From Leptodontidium sp. MPI-SDFR-AT-0119 (lineage: Eukaryota > Ascomycota > Leotiomycetes > Helotiales > Leptodontidiaceae): DNA of 64,000 bases. The translations under genes and the position numbers were made by a program. Where the stretch lies: assembly GCA_020726505.1 (NCBI GenBank), contig JAHLEZ010000010.1:2046001-2110000 (forward strand), given 5' to 3'. The notes beneath the pieces are model-generated. The model was not told where the DNA came from, ran no database searches, and saw only the letters and a list, made by a program, of their open reading frames with translations. Numbering within the stretch: the first letter of the stretch is position 1; each line of letters begins with the position of its first letter. Below, piece by piece: positions 35,405-49,100 of the stretch.

Positions 35405-37587
35405 CAGAGAGTGGGGGAGAAAAAAATAGTGGATTCTAATGAATCGACAACACGAGGGGGTGGGAGGGTAGCAGCAAGGAACGGTATTCCACTAGGAGAA
35501 AAATAACAGACTAATTAATTCAAGAACTACCATTTATCTGAAGAAAGCTAGTCACTGTTAAATAAGCCAACAGAAAGGCTTCTTAGACAGAGTATGTACA
35601 TAATGCCTGGTAATTGTGAAAAAAGTAAGTGACTCGGGGTAGGGTGGAGCCGCCTCGGATTTCCTGGTCATGTCCGAAATCCGGAGATGGTTCCACCCTG
35701 CCAAACTACCGTACGAATGGCCGGCGGTAGATCAACGGGCAAGCCTTAGACAGGCACTGCTGGTGTTGATGCCTATTGGTGAAATTGTAAAGCTGTGATT
35801 AATCATCAGAAAGAACTCCAAGAGTGATGGGATGGGATTTGGGTGTGAGGCGCATGGAAATAAGCGAGGGATTTGGTGGCGAGCTGAGCCACTGTTTTGG
35901 CAACCCAAACCACCATCCGTTTCACGCAAGGTTTTTTTTCTTGTTTCAATCGTCATAAACACTTAACCGGTAGGGAAGTTGATATATTGAATGTTTTACC
36001 AATTCCAGCTTTCAATGCGAATGCTAGAATTGGTCTCTGAATCTCCCCAAGCAAAATTGGTGACTGAGTCAGTGATTACCAGACCCTTGTCCGAGAACTG
36101 TTGGCTGCGCCGCCAGCGAGTCCTAGAAGTACTAAGCCAACAATTCAAAGTTGGGTACGCAGTTGTGAGTTGGCGGAAGTCCAGAATAGATATTGGTTGA
36201 AGCATTCGGCGGTTAGGAAACCTGTAGAGGAGGCGGTTTAGAGCGAATGAGACTGTTGCTCTATGAATAGCTGGGCTCGCAGGAAAGGTTCGCAGTTGCC
36301 AGTTGGCGGACGAGTCAGGGCGTCAGTGGATTCCTCCGTATTTCGATTTTTTTGCTGGTAGGTTTGAATCCAGAGTTATTATTTTCTTACGCTATCATGA
36401 ATTTATTGAGTCTTCTATGAATTATCATTCGGTAACCAGTTCTGTGTCTAGTACGGTTGATACTACTCGTGCGAGACATGTTTACCATAGAGAACACAAT
36501 TTCTTCACACATCCTCATGATATTCTTTTCGTTTAGGCGGTACGAGATATCGTCCCAAGCGGCTCAAAAATCTTCCCCCTCCCAAAGGCATTCTTTGGCA
36601 TTTTCTCTATCTCCCTACTCCTTCAACAGCTTACTATCCCACTGGTTCTTTCCAAGCGTACCTGATTCTTCCTGTTCAAGAAGGAGCTTCGTAATACCCA
36701 CTTGACCTGTCTTAGCTGCCTAATGCAGTAGCAGCGTTTTCAGACGCGAACTCCTTAAGTCAAATCCACCCTGCCCGGTTTCTTCGTGGGACCGAATCCA
36801 TCCACAGTGGGTTTGCGGGGGTATTTTGGTTAGATAATTAGAGCCTTGTATTCTTACCCCAGTAGGTTCAGTCCCACGGAGAAAGCGAGTACACTTTCTT
36901 CCTATCCTTCTCCCTCTCGCCCTATTCCTAAACTCGAACACCCATAAAACTGCTCTCTTTATTTAATGGACCGAAAATGGGTTCTCTCTACTGTAAAGTT
37001 ATCTAATGAACTAGTAAACTTCCCTTCCATGGGAGCGGATAGCCCCATTTCCAGTCCACTGAAAAAAGGGAGTACCACATTCCAACATCCTGGCGTGAGG
37101 ATTAGAATATTCGCCAGCGTTGCTTTGGCTGTTAAAGAGATTATCTGAGATCCAGGGAATCTACGGCTTTCCCCTTCTGTTGAGGCTCGGAGATGAGCCT
37201 CTGTCAGGAGCGAGCGTTGTTGGATCGTGACTGGTTGGCGCTAGCTGTTACGGAGATCTTACAGCCAATAGATGGAGATATAACCTTAGAAAGCTAGGAA
37301 TGACATTTCTTTCCTCCAATCTCCCCCATGTGCAGACTTCTTTTAATGCATATGAGGGGCGGTATCGTGGTTGTTGGGGGATATGGGGAGCATCGCGGAT
37401 TTTGGCACTGACTTAGAAATTTCATTTTCACATCTCTTTACAGCAAGTGAACTACTTAGATCTTCTTGACTCGATATTTGAACTTAAGATCTTACAGGTA
37501 GAGAGACCCTGTCAAGAAGAACCCTCCATTTCTTTCTCCGTATCAGTAATCCAGTACCATCAGGACTAGCTTCACCCGGCGAGATTG
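35405..37587. other. Gene-free stretch
   Basis: No supported gene over 2.2 kb. It holds an imperfect palindrome at 35641-35699 and two related 20-mers near 36161 and 36294 (GCAGTTGnnAGTTGGCGGA). From about 36540 to 37200 the sequence has a different texture from its neighbours, with many short C/T and G/A blocks and no fungal-style coding frame. I cannot assign its origin. Confidence 0.4.
35641..35699. repeat. 59-bp imperfect palindrome
   Basis: Outer arms AGGGTGGAGCC and GGTTCCACCCT pair at 10 of 11 positions. Inner arms CGGATTTC and GAAATCCG pair fully, with a 12-base loop. It could be a MITE footprint, a terminator-like hairpin or a protein site. Confidence 0.75.
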
Positions 37588-38645
37588 TCAGGCAGCCATG
37601 AATGTCCCTGATTCAAAGAACAACTAATTAATATTAACCAGAAAGAGAAAGTTACGAACATCCACAACAATCTCGGCCGCTGCACCTCTATGTCCATCCG
37701 TTGAAATTGCAGTACCCATTTCCCAGATCAGATCTTCAAAGGTCTCGCAGCACAGAGTGACGAAGTACCCACATCATGGGATTCTCCACAAGCGAATTGT
37801 CCCCGAATCTTCCTCGGTTCCTCTACTGCAGGCCATCGTATGTTTCCCGAAGAGGAGATAGTACTTCGTGTCTCGAACCAGGCTCCAGCTTTATGTCCCC
37901 CAGCTCGTCCAAAGCTTGAAGGTGCTTGATTAGCCGACCTAGATTGATGAATGAATAGGGGTTAAGCTTCACTCACCAACCCGTCCAGTAGAGATTAGCA
38001 GTCTGTTACGATGGATTCTTGGAGTGTCGAGACGACTTGATGGATGCATACTCGGCACTCGCGCTGTCAAAGTATTGATGAGCCATCGTTGGTGGTCCTT
38101 AGTGATGAATTTAGAGAGTCTCGTCTCTTGCATAGAAAGTCTCGTTAGATTCATCCATCAGCATCATCAGTTTTCTGTCCAAGATTAGCATGTCATGTTG
38201 AGAGTTTGCGAGAAATATAGGGACAGCGACACCTAGTCAGCTATTCAAAAGCATTCATTTATCCACAAACCTTGCTCAAAGTCTCGTCGATAGACCTCCG
38301 TCTTGCCCATAAAGTTATTTGAGCCATGAACCGCGAGAATTTCCTGCGCATGAATCATAATCTGTGTCAGTAGAGGATGCTTCGAACCCCATTAAGGACA
38401 GGTGAGTGCCCGTTTCGAAACTCTTTCGCGTCTGCATTCCATTTCAGTGAACACTTCGAAGAACCTCATCACCATCGTTAGGTCAGGATGCCATAACAGG
38501 ACTCAGGGAAGGGAATAGGAAAGCATAACTAAACCGAAATCCATAGCATGAAATCCAAACAAGTGTAATGGCCGCGTTCTTTAAGTTCTCGATGTCGATT
38601 AGCCGAAGGGTAAAGATGAGAAGCTCCTGGATGCTGGACGCTCTC
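37588..38645 (-). pseudogene. Fossil multi-exon gene with five C-to-T-type stops
   Basis: No long open frame survives, yet the minus strand reads as a gene of over 300 codons. An exon opens at 38645 after an AATTAG acceptor (SSIQELLIFTLRLIDIENLK). An intron with a CTAAC branch leads to FFEVFTEMECRRE. TAA at 38392-38394 follows, then WGSKHPLLTQIMIHAQE. A 38-base intron leads to GVAVPIFLANSQHDMLIL. Then TAA 38111-38113, TAA 38099-38101 and TAA 38006-38008, another short intron, GRLIKHLQALDELGDIKL, TAG 37823-37825 and a one-base gain near 37780. It closes with TFEDLIWEMGTAISTDGHRG and a final intron to TGA 37588-37590. Stop spacings keep one phase once introns are removed. I do not recognise the family. 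Confidence 0.6.
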
Positions 38646-39383
38646 CTAATTTTTTCAGCTCAACGCCCACAATTGTCGAGAGAAAGTACGATAATTAGGT
38701 ATAGCTAGGCCTTTTATATATTCTCATGAAGCAACATGTGTTGAAGTCATTTTCTTTTCAAAGGAAGTGACACGTGACGTGCTAAGCCACTTCACTTCCG
38801 CGGTTGGAAACAAAAATAGACCTGTGCCTTCAGTAGCGCGTCAGACGCGACAACATTCGGAGACTTCTTCCTTCTCATTTTCTCTGAATAGTTCGGGTCA
38901 GCCCAGTTCAGCCACATTACCCTGCCGTCCCTTGAGATTGAACCTCCTTGTTTTTGCCGCCCAGCTCATGTAGTGATTCACCGTCTCCACCGGAGTCAAG
39001 TGCTTCAGTGGACAGCTTGCCCACCCAATGCAAGCCACGGTCGCGTGCTGGGAGCGGCAACCCCTCAGTTTGTCCTTTCTCATTCAAGATTCCCAGCATC
39101 ATCGGAAAAGGTTGTTAATTAGCATCCATTTCTTGGAGCCCTATCAATATCTCGAAGTCGAGAATATCAATACCTCCCTATCTCGACGCCTCTTGCCATA
39201 TGAGCAGGACTTTGGTTGGAGCATTTCGGCGTGGGGCATACTCCGTACCATCAACCCCCCGCCTCACTCTGGAAGTCCCATTATCAGTCAAGTGTCTGGT
39301 ACTTGGATGAAAATGCGACTCAGCAGTATTAAGCTACTGTTCTGAGTCCGACTTTCGGTGCCGGGTCATATTTCGGTGTCGGT

Positions 39384-39389
39384 CACGTG
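39384..39389. promoter_or_regulatory. CACGTG E-box
   Basis: A perfect CACGTG hexamer 783 bp before the PKS-NRPS start, a site type bound by bHLH factors. A second copy lies at 39478-39483. Their function is inferred. Confidence 0.35.
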
Positions 39390-39429
39390 CGAAATTCATT
39401 TCGGGGGGTTTCGAAGGGGCTGAGTGTGT

Positions 39430-39447
39430 GCTGAGCAAGTGCTCAGC
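39430..39447. promoter_or_regulatory. Perfect 8-bp palindrome with 2-bp spacer
   Basis: GCTGAGCA-AG-TGCTCAGC, between the two CACGTG boxes and about 725 bp before the PKS-NRPS ATG. The form suits a dimeric regulator. No cognate factor is known from the sequence. Confidence 0.4.
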
Positions 39448-39477
39448 TCCTCCTGGTAGAGGATTCCTCCCCCGAAA

Positions 39478-39483
39478 CACGTG
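39478..39483. promoter_or_regulatory. CACGTG E-box, second copy
   Basis: A perfect CACGTG 689 bp before the PKS-NRPS start. It brackets the palindrome together with the first copy. Confidence 0.35.
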
Positions 39484-40171
39484 CTAGCCACACAAACAAG
39501 CTTCAAGAATAAGCTTCATAGTCCAGAAACAGACCGACTAGACTGACCGACGCTGTCAACACCAACCCCCGAAGTATACGGACGGACACTTTGCAGCATC
39601 GGAATGGCACGGAGTGGGTTCTTCTCGTGGAAGACCTCCCCGGCTGATGGAAGCCGGCGGCGTATCCGCATGTCAGAACTTCACATATCATGGCGCTGGT
39701 ATCACGACTTATAGACTTTCGATATCCCATCCACACACACATCATCATCCCATCTCTAAACCACTTGAGAATACTCGACTCGAACCACTCAAAATTTCCC
39801 GACTTTGAGCAACTTCGACTCGACATCCCCTCTCAAGACTCCCAACCATCACTTCAGAATCTTCAACTCGAAAGTACTTGATTATCCCGACATCAGAGAA
39901 CCTTCGACTTGCATATCACTGAAACCCGACTTCCACATTCAAGATCCTCTCATCAAATCTGTTCTCCGTTACCCCGAATTTTGGACAACTTCAGTTTGAT
40001 ACATCTTGAATCCACTGTCTTTATACGACTGTGACTATACTCGAAACTTTTCATTGCCCCGAACTTTGAAGATTTTCGTCAACTGCCTCGAAGAACTCGT
40101 ATCTTTCGTTACTCTGATACTTCTCCAAGAACCCTTCACATTTCAACTCAAACCCCGACTAATCGATCAAC

Positions 40172-43100
40172 ATGGTTTCCACTAAGCCTGTCAACAACGT
40201 CACTATGCAAGGAGGAGAACCCATCGCCATCGTTGGCACAGGATGTCGTTTCCCAGGAGGGGCCAGCAGCCCTTCCAAGCTCTGGGACATGCTCCTGGAC
40301 AAGCGTGATGCTTTGAGGGCTATCCCAATGGATCGTTGGAACTCCGACGGATTCCACCACTCCAATGGCGAGCGAGCTGGAGCCCTCAATGTCAAGCACG
40401 CCTACCTCCTCAAGGAGAACGTCCGCGAGTGGGATGCCTCTTTCTTCGGCATCAACCCTCGTGAAGCCGAAGCTGTCGATCCTCAACATCGCATTCTCCT
40501 CGAGACCGTCTACGAAGCTATGGAATCTGGTGGTTTCTCTATGGAACACATGCAAGGCTCTGACACTGCCGTTTACGTCGGTGTCATGACTGCGGATTAC
40601 TACGAGATGCTTCTCCGATCCCCCGAATCCCTCCCAACCTACTTCGCAACCGGCACGAACTCCAGTATCCTTTCGAACAGATTGTCCTACTTCTTCGACT
40701 TGAAGGGTCCATCCGAGACAATCAACACTGCCTGCTCTTCCAGCTTGGTCGCGGTCCACCGCGGTGTCCAGAGTTTGCGCTCTGGAGAAGCAAGAATGGC
40801 CATTGCAGGTGGTGCGAATTTGATCTTGAACCCTGAGTTCATGGCTACCGAGTCCAATCTGCACATGTTGTCGGCTGAGGGCCGATCTCGCATGTGGGAT
40901 GCTGGTGCAAACGGGTATGCTCGTGGTGAGGGCTTTGCCGCTGTCATCATGAAGCGTCTCTCGGATGCCATTGCCGATGGCGACGATATCTCATGCATCA
41001 TTCGAGAGACTGGCGTGAATTCCGATGGTCGAACCAAGGGGATAACGCTGCCCAGCGGTGAGGCTCAAACCAATCTGATCCAACAAGTCTACCGCAAGGC
41101 TGGTTTGAACCCCTACTCCGCCCTTGATCGCCCTCAATACTTCGAGGCTCACGGCACTGGAACCCCCGCTGGAGACCCAATCGAAGCAAACGGTATCCGA
41201 GATGCCTTCTTCTCCGAGACCGTCAAGAGAGAGGGTGAGAACTTGCTTGTAGGCTCCGTCAAGACAGCCATGGGACACACTGAGGGAACTGCTGGTTTGG
41301 CTGGTCTGATCAAGACCGCCAATGCCATCAAACTCGGTGTCATCCCTGGTAACTTGCTCTTCCAGAGTTACAACCCCAAGATTCTCCCCCTTCTTGACCA
41401 CCTCGCACTCGCTACCGAGACTCAAGCATGGCCAGCTCCTCCTCCTGGACAGCCACGTCGAGCTTCAGTCAACTGTTTCGGATTCGGTGGAACGAATGCC
41501 CACGCAATCGTCGAGAGCTATCACCCGGCTCCAGCACTTTCACGCAAGCAATTGATGCCTGCTACCAGCCAGGCTCCACTCGCCATCCCCTTGGTCCTGT
41601 CCGCCAATAACGAGGCATCCCTCGCTGCCATGGTCTCGAAGTACCACGATTTCATCGAGAACAACGAGCAGCTCAACCTCAATGATCTTGCATGGACCCT
41701 TCAAAATCGTCGCTCTGAGCTAGCTCTGAAGGCTACCTTTTCTGGCCCAACCAGAGAGGCACTTCTTGCCAACTTGGCCGCGGTAGTTGAGAAGACCAAG
41801 CAAAGCCCACCAGCTGCCATTGGTAAGCGTCGCGACAACCGATCAAAGAAAGCACGCATTCTCGGCGTCTTCACTGGACAGGGTGCTCAGTGGGCCAACA
41901 TGGGCCGTGAGCTGATGCTCTCGTCTTCCATGGCCAAGCAGTCAGTGGTTCAACTCGATGCCGCTCTCGCTGAGCTTCCAGATGGACCTGCATGGACTCT
42001 CGAGGACGTCATCTGCGACAAGGAAGCCGGAAAGCGAATCGACGAAGCTGAATTCTCTCAACCAGTTTGCACTGCTGTGCAAGTTATGCTGGTCGATATT
42101 CTCCGTTCTGTCGGTCACACTTTCACCACTGTCGTCGGACACTCAAGTGGTGAAATCGGTGCTGCATATGCCGCTGGTGTGGTCAACGCATCCGAAGCCA
42201 TCAAAATCGCCTACTACCGTGGTCTTCACACCAAACTTGCACAAGGTCCATCTGGTAAGGAGGGAACTATGTTGGCTGCTGGTCTCTCGCACGAGGATGC
42301 CGATGAGTTTTGCTGCCACCCAGCACTTGTAGGACGTATCCAAGTTGCTGCGAGCAATGCTCCAGAGAGCGTCACTCTTTCTGGTGATGTTGATGCCGTG
42401 AAGGAAGCGAAGGCCATGCTTGACGAGAGAGGCATCTTTGCCCGGGCCTTGAAAGTTAACAAGGCTTACCACTCTCAACACATGAACCCCGTTTCTGTTC
42501 CGTACATGGCTTCCCTCAGAGCTTGCCGCATCCAACCAAAGCTCCCCTTCGAGGGCTGCACTTGGGTTTCTAGTGTCACCGGAGATCCCATCGTCGATGA
42601 GATGGATCTCAAAGCTTTGACGAGCGTGTACTGGAAAGACAATATGCTCAAGCCTGTTCTTTTCTCTACCGCTGTCGAGCAGGCTGTCTTGGGTGAAGAA
42701 GCATTCGATTTTGCAATCGAAGTCGGTCCTCACACTGCTTTGAAGGGTCCGTTCCTCCAGACGTACAAAGCTGCCACCGGATCGAACCTCCCATACGGCG
42801 GTACCCTTGCACGTTTCACTAACGACATCGGTGCTATGGCGAACTGCTTGGGTGGACTCATGAACTACAAAGCCCCATCCGAGATCAAAACCGACGACTA
42901 CATCCGATCTTTCCAATCTGGCGTTTCCCCAATGTTGTCAACTGGTCTGCCGACGTATGCTTGGGATCATTCCCAGATCTACTGGGGAGAGACTCGCTAC
43001 TCCCGCAAGTACCGTCAGCGCAGCAAGCCTCGCCACGATCTCCTCGGTGCTCAACTCCCAGATGATTTGGAACACGATATGCGCTACCGAAACACCGTCC

Positions 43101-46100
43101 GAGTCTCCGAGACTCCTTGGTTGGCAGGCCACAAAGTCCAGGGCCAAATAGTTTACCCTGGCGCAGCTTACCTCGTCATGGCTTTGGAAGCGTCGAAGGA
43201 TCTCGCTAAGGACCACTCAACAAAGCTGGTGGAGCTGTTGGACATTGAATTGTCCCGCGCCATCGCTTTAGAGGAGGGCTCCGCTGGTGTAGACACCCTT
43301 CTTACGCTGAAGAAGACTCACGAAGGACCATTGAATGGCGAAAACTTCATCGAAGCCGACTTCGCTATCTTCTCCGCCGTCGGTGTTGATGCCGAGAACT
43401 GGGACTTGAACATGAAGGGTCGTATGCGCGTGGTATTGGCCGACTCCAATACCCCGGACATCATCCTTCCAGTTCGAGATGACACACCTGTCTTGTTGAG
43501 CTCTCTCAATGTGGAGAGTTTCTATAACTCACTGGTAGAAATCGGATTCAACTATACAGGACTGTTCAACCGTCTCACTAGCATCGACAGACGTATGAAC
43601 AGAGCCACCGCTTCCGCCATCGAATACCCAGAAGATCCTGAGATGCCAGCGATGATGCACCCTGCCCTCATGGATGCATCCTTCCAAACTGTATTCGCGG
43701 CACTGCACTTCCCTGGCGACGGCGGAATGGCATCACCCTACCTCCCAACCGGCATTAAGTGTCTCCGAATCAGTACTGACCGCGACGAGGCTGCTGAGGC
43801 AACTCCAGTCACCATTGACACCTTCATTACCAGCAACGAGAACATGAAGATTGTAGCTGATATCGAGATGTGCGACTCCACTACTGGTGCCCCACGTATG
43901 CAAATCGAGGGTCTGGCTTGCAGTAAGTACCCTTCTCAATGGCCCAGCCAACTCCTGAACTTTCAATTCTAACTCGATCCAGCATCGCTCGAGCGTGCCA
44001 ATGCCGATAACGACGTCGAGCTGTACTCCCAAACAGTCTGGCGCCCGGAAGTTACCAGAACAGCCCAGGACATTGTCCTCACTTCCGAGCATGTGTCCTC
44101 TGAGCCCAGTCTAGTCGACCTCTGCGAGCGTCTTGCTTACATGTACCTCCGGAAGCTCAACAATTCTGTTACTCGCCAGGAGGTGGAGTCATTCTCTTGG
44201 AACCACCAGCGCATCTTCCAGTTCATCGACCATCTCTTCCCTGTTGTAGAGAATGGACAACATCCCACTCTCCGAGCAGAGTGGGCTGAAGATGACTCAA
44301 ACTGGCTCGAAGCTCAGGCTACAAAGCACCTTGACCAAGTCGACATCCAACTCATCACGACCGTTGGACAGAACCTTCTCTCTGTCGTCCGTGGCGAGAC
44401 GAACTTGTTGGAGTGCATGATGAGGGACGATATGCTGAACAGATACTACGCACTCGGCCAACAAATCAAGGAATCGAACGTTTCTCTCAGCCGAGCCGTC
44501 GGTCAAGTTGTCCACCGATATGCTGGCATGAAGATTTTGGAAGTTGGCGCTGGGACCGGCGCAGTCACCAAGGGTGTTTTCGAGGAAATCGGCCATCTCT
44601 TCAAGAGCTACGCTTTCACCGATTCCACCGACAAGTCATTCGACCGTGCCAGAGAGAACCTGCAGAAGTGGACTGGAAAGATGAAATTCCAACAGCTTGA
44701 GATTGAGGGCGATATCGTTGAGCAGGGCTTCGAGGAGCACTCCTACGATATGATCATCGCTTCGAATGTCGTGCAAACTTCACAGAACTTGCAACGCACT
44801 ATGGAGAACATCCGTCTACTTCTCAAGCCCGGTGGATATGTTGTCCTTCAGGAGATCAGTGTACCAGACGTTCTCCGCGTCAAGTTCATGACCCTTGGCT
44901 TGCCTGCCTGGTGGGCGGGAGACGAAGATAGCCGCCGCTTCGGACCAGCTGCTTCCATGTCTCAATGGACTTCTCTCCTCAAGGAGACTGGATTCTCAGG
45001 TGTCGATCAAGTCACAAACGATTTGGCCGATCGACCAATGTACATGACATCCGTCGTTCTCTCCCAGGCTCTATCTGATGAAGTACAATTCTTGAGGGAG
45101 CCACTTTGCCCACCGGCGTTGCCAATCACTCTCAAGGATATCTGCATCATTGGTGGCAACCAAGCTAGGAACGCTGAGATCACTACCTACATCACGGAGT
45201 CTTGCAGACTTCTTGGCAATGAGCTCCCAACCTTCTCGTTCATCGACACCATTCAGAAAGCCCACCTCCACACCGGACCAATCTCTTCAGTCATTTTTGT
45301 CCAGGATCTGGATGAACCCATCTGGAAGAACCTGAAGCAGGAGACAATCACTGGCCTGCAAAGCGTTGTCGATCAAGCCCGCCAGGTCCTCTGGGTCACA
45401 TCTGGGTGCAGACTCCAGAATGCTTACGCCAACATGTCCGTCGGTGTCGGGCGTGGTCTTCAATCTGAGTATGCCCATGTTCAATTCCAGCTATTGGATA
45501 TCGAGCCCTCCGAGGCTGAGACGAGCAACGACCTCATTGCCGCCGCATCCCTCCGTCTGTTTGCCGACGATGCTATCCGATCTATCTGCCATAACATTCT
45601 CTGGACTGCCGAGCCTGAGCTGGTCATCAAGAATGGCAAGTTCTTGATTCCTCGTATCACCGCCGATCAAGTTCTCAATGATCGTCTCAATGCTCGTCGT
45701 CGTCCTATCCAGAAGAAGGTCTCTCCTACCGAGACTCAGGTCGTGGTTTCGGAATCAGATGGATCTTATGTTCTTTCGGAGCCACATCTCTCGATGATAG
45801 CGACAAAGGATACCTCCGCCATCAAGATCAAGGTTACGCACTCTCTACTTTCCGCTATCAAGGTCGGCGAGAATATGCACATGTATCTCACCATCGGCAA
45901 GGTCGTCGAGGGAGGAGAAATTGCGCCAGGGAAAGATGTCCTTGCATTCTCCAACATCAACGCCTCCATCATCGATGTCCCAGCTTCTCAAGTTGTTCCA
46001 ATCTACGTCAAAGTTGATTCGCCTCCCAAGTTCATCGAGTCGGTTGCAAGCACTTTCGTTTCCACTGCTCTCTTCTCCAAGCTTCGCCACGGATCTACTG

Positions 46101-49100
46101 TGCTATTCTTGGGCCCTGACAAGAGTCTCGCATCTGCTTTCCAGGCCACTGCCGAAGCCCTTGGATTGAAGACATTCTCTGCATCCACGACACCAGTGCC
46201 AGCCGGATCGAAAACTGTCTACATCAACCCCCACACTCCAGAGCGTATCCTCCGCAGCATCCTCCCTGCTAAGATCGACATGGTGCTTGACTTCTCCGGT
46301 CTCGATCAACCATCCAGTATCGCTGCACTCCAAGGCAACGATGAATGCATCAACACGAAGATCCACGACCTCTTCGGTAAGAAAGCCAGCTCTGGTATCA
46401 ACAAGGTATCCGACTGCCTCCACGATGAGCTTCTCAAGGCACACTTCGTCGCTGCCAACTTTGTCGATCGATCCGAAACTCCTAAAATCGTCTCGCTTTC
46501 TCAAGTCGCAAGCTCGTCTAAGACCATCGCCTACCCTGCAGTGCTAGACTTCACCAAGGACGCTGAAGTATCCGTTCAAATCGCTCCTATCAACACCAAG
46601 GAGCTCTTCCGCGCCGATAAGACATATCTCCTTGTCGGATGCACTGGAGGTCTAGGACAAGCTCTCTGCAGATGGATGGTCCAGAACGGAGCCAAGCATC
46701 TGGCACTGACTACCCGAAACCCTAAGTCCGTCAACCAGACCTGGCTCGACGAGATGGCCACCGCAGGCGGCAATGTCCAAATATTCGCCTGCGACGTCAC
46801 AGATGGATCTTCCCTCCGCAAGACCCACGAGGAGATCTGCCGCAAGATGCCTCCCATCGCCGGCGTTGCCAACGCTGCAATGGTTCTCGCCGATCGTCTC
46901 TTCAACGATATCACTCTCGAGGATTTCCAAATCTCTCTCAAGCCCAAGGTGGACGGCACCAACCAGCTGGACGAGCTATTCGGTGAAGGCAGCGACTTGG
47001 ATTTCTTCATCCTGTTCTCTTCTCTCGCTAACACAGTGGGCAACCGTGGACAATCCAACTACCTCGCTGCCAACGGATACATGCAGACTATCGCTGCTCA
47101 GCGCAGAGCTAGAGGACTTACTGCCTCGGTCATGCACATTGGTATGGTTATTGGTATTGGAGTTGTTTCTCAGGACGCTGCGCTTGAGAGCTCGCTCAAG
47201 AGGCAGAAGTGGATGGCTATCTCCGAGCCTGCGTTCTTAGATATGTTCGCTGAGTGTGTCCTTTGTGGTCGCCCGGATTCGGGACATTCCAACGATAGTA
47301 AGTCATACCCTTTCCCTCTTTCATTTTCCAGGACTTTCTCCGGAGGTTGAATTCTAAACACTTCTCAAAATACTCTCTTATTACAATCCTGATTACTGAT
47401 TTCTTGCTTTTCTACAGTCATCACAGGTATTCCTCGCAACAGCGCCCTTCCCGGTGCCGACAACCCTTGGTATGCATCCAACCTTCGATTCTCTCACATG
47501 GTCCTCAAGGAGGAGGGTGAAGATAACTCCTCTGCTGGAGGATCCTCACTTCCAATCAAACAACGCCTTGCAGCAGCTGCCACAGCAGAGGCACGTGCCG
47601 AGATCATCCAGGGCGACTTCGTCCAGAAGATGAGCCGTATCCTACAAGCTGCAGCTGAGAACATCGAATGCTCTCAACCTCTGCTTGCTTTGGGTGTAGA
47701 TTCTCTCATGGCGATGGAAATCAGATCCTGGTTCTTGAGCCAAATCGATGTCGATATGCCTGTCTTGAAGGTCCTTGGCGGAGGAAGCATCCAGACTCTC
47801 TGCGCTGAAGCTGGTGCTCTTGTCAAGATCGTCGCCGCCTCAGAAGAAGTTGAGCTCGCGGATATCACAAAGGGTACCTCGCCACCTTCTGAAGCTTCAG
47901 CTTCCTCTGGTGCAAGCACTCCAAGCCTTCTTGCTACCCCTCCATCTACCCCAGGTCTAAGCGAGGACTTCACATGGATTTCCAGAGCTGGATCCGAGAC
48001 CGGCGAATATGACGGCATTGAACTTCTACCTGGAATGGAGCGCGTTGGACGCATGTCCTTCTCCCAAGAGCGATTGTGGTTCTTGCAGTCCTTCCTCACC
48101 AACCCGGCCACTTACAACATCACCCTCGCTTACCGCATTAAGGGTCCATTCCGTGTCGCAGACTTCAACCAAGCCTTCTACGATCTCATTGACCGCCATG
48201 AGACTCTCAGAACTGCTTTCTTCACAGATAAGACTAACTATCTTGCTTACTTGGGAGCTGTTGAGAAGACTCCTTTCGTCATGGAGCAGAAGCCGTACAC
48301 TGGTGAGGCTCAAATCAAGGAGGAATTCAACAGAACCAACGACCACAGCTATGATCTTGAGAACGCCGAAAGCATGAAGGCCACTCTCTTGATCGAGAGC
48401 CCGACTTCCCACGTCCTAATCATGGGATTCCACCATATCGCTGTAGACGCCACCAGTTCCCAGATTCTGGTCCGCGATATCGCCGCTATCTATTCTGGAG
48501 AGAAGCTCGCACCCCTCAAGTTCCAGTACATCGACTACGCCAACAAGCAGCGTGCAACAGTCGATCAAGCCCTTAGCAAGGATGTCGCATACTGGAGAAG
48601 CGAATTCCCCGATGTACCAGAAACTCTGCCTCTGTTCGACTTCGGCACCGTCAAGTCCAGAAAGCCACTTACCGAATACAACATCCGCATCATGGAAACT
48701 AGACTCGATGCCTCCTTCACCGCTACGCTCAAGGCAGCCAGTCAGAAACTACGTGTTACACCTTTCCATCTTCACTTGGCTACTCTGCAAACAATGCTCC
48801 ACAAGCTTCTCAACATCGACGATATCTGCATCGGTATCACGGATGCCAACAAGAACGACCCAGATCATGTCGACACCCTGGGCTTCTTCGTCAACTTGCT
48901 ACCTCTTCGCTTCAAGGTTGAGGGTGCCCGATCCTTTGCTAAGCTCACTCAACAGGCGAGAGACAAGACACTGGCCGCTCTGGAGCACTCTCAAATCCCC
49001 TACAATGTTCTGCTCGATAAGTTGGAGGTGCCTCGTAGCACCACTTCCAACCCCCTATTCCAAGTCCTCATGAACTACAAGATGGGCTCTCTTCGCTCTG

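Larger units (their letters stand above)
38646..40171. other. PKS-NRPS upstream region and 5' leader
   Basis: No supported gene. The last 650 bases are rich in C and T, with repeated CGACTT/TCGAC words, and probably form the promoter-proximal part and leader of the megasynthase gene. Candidate protein sites (palindrome and two CACGTG boxes) are listed separately. Confidence 0.5.
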
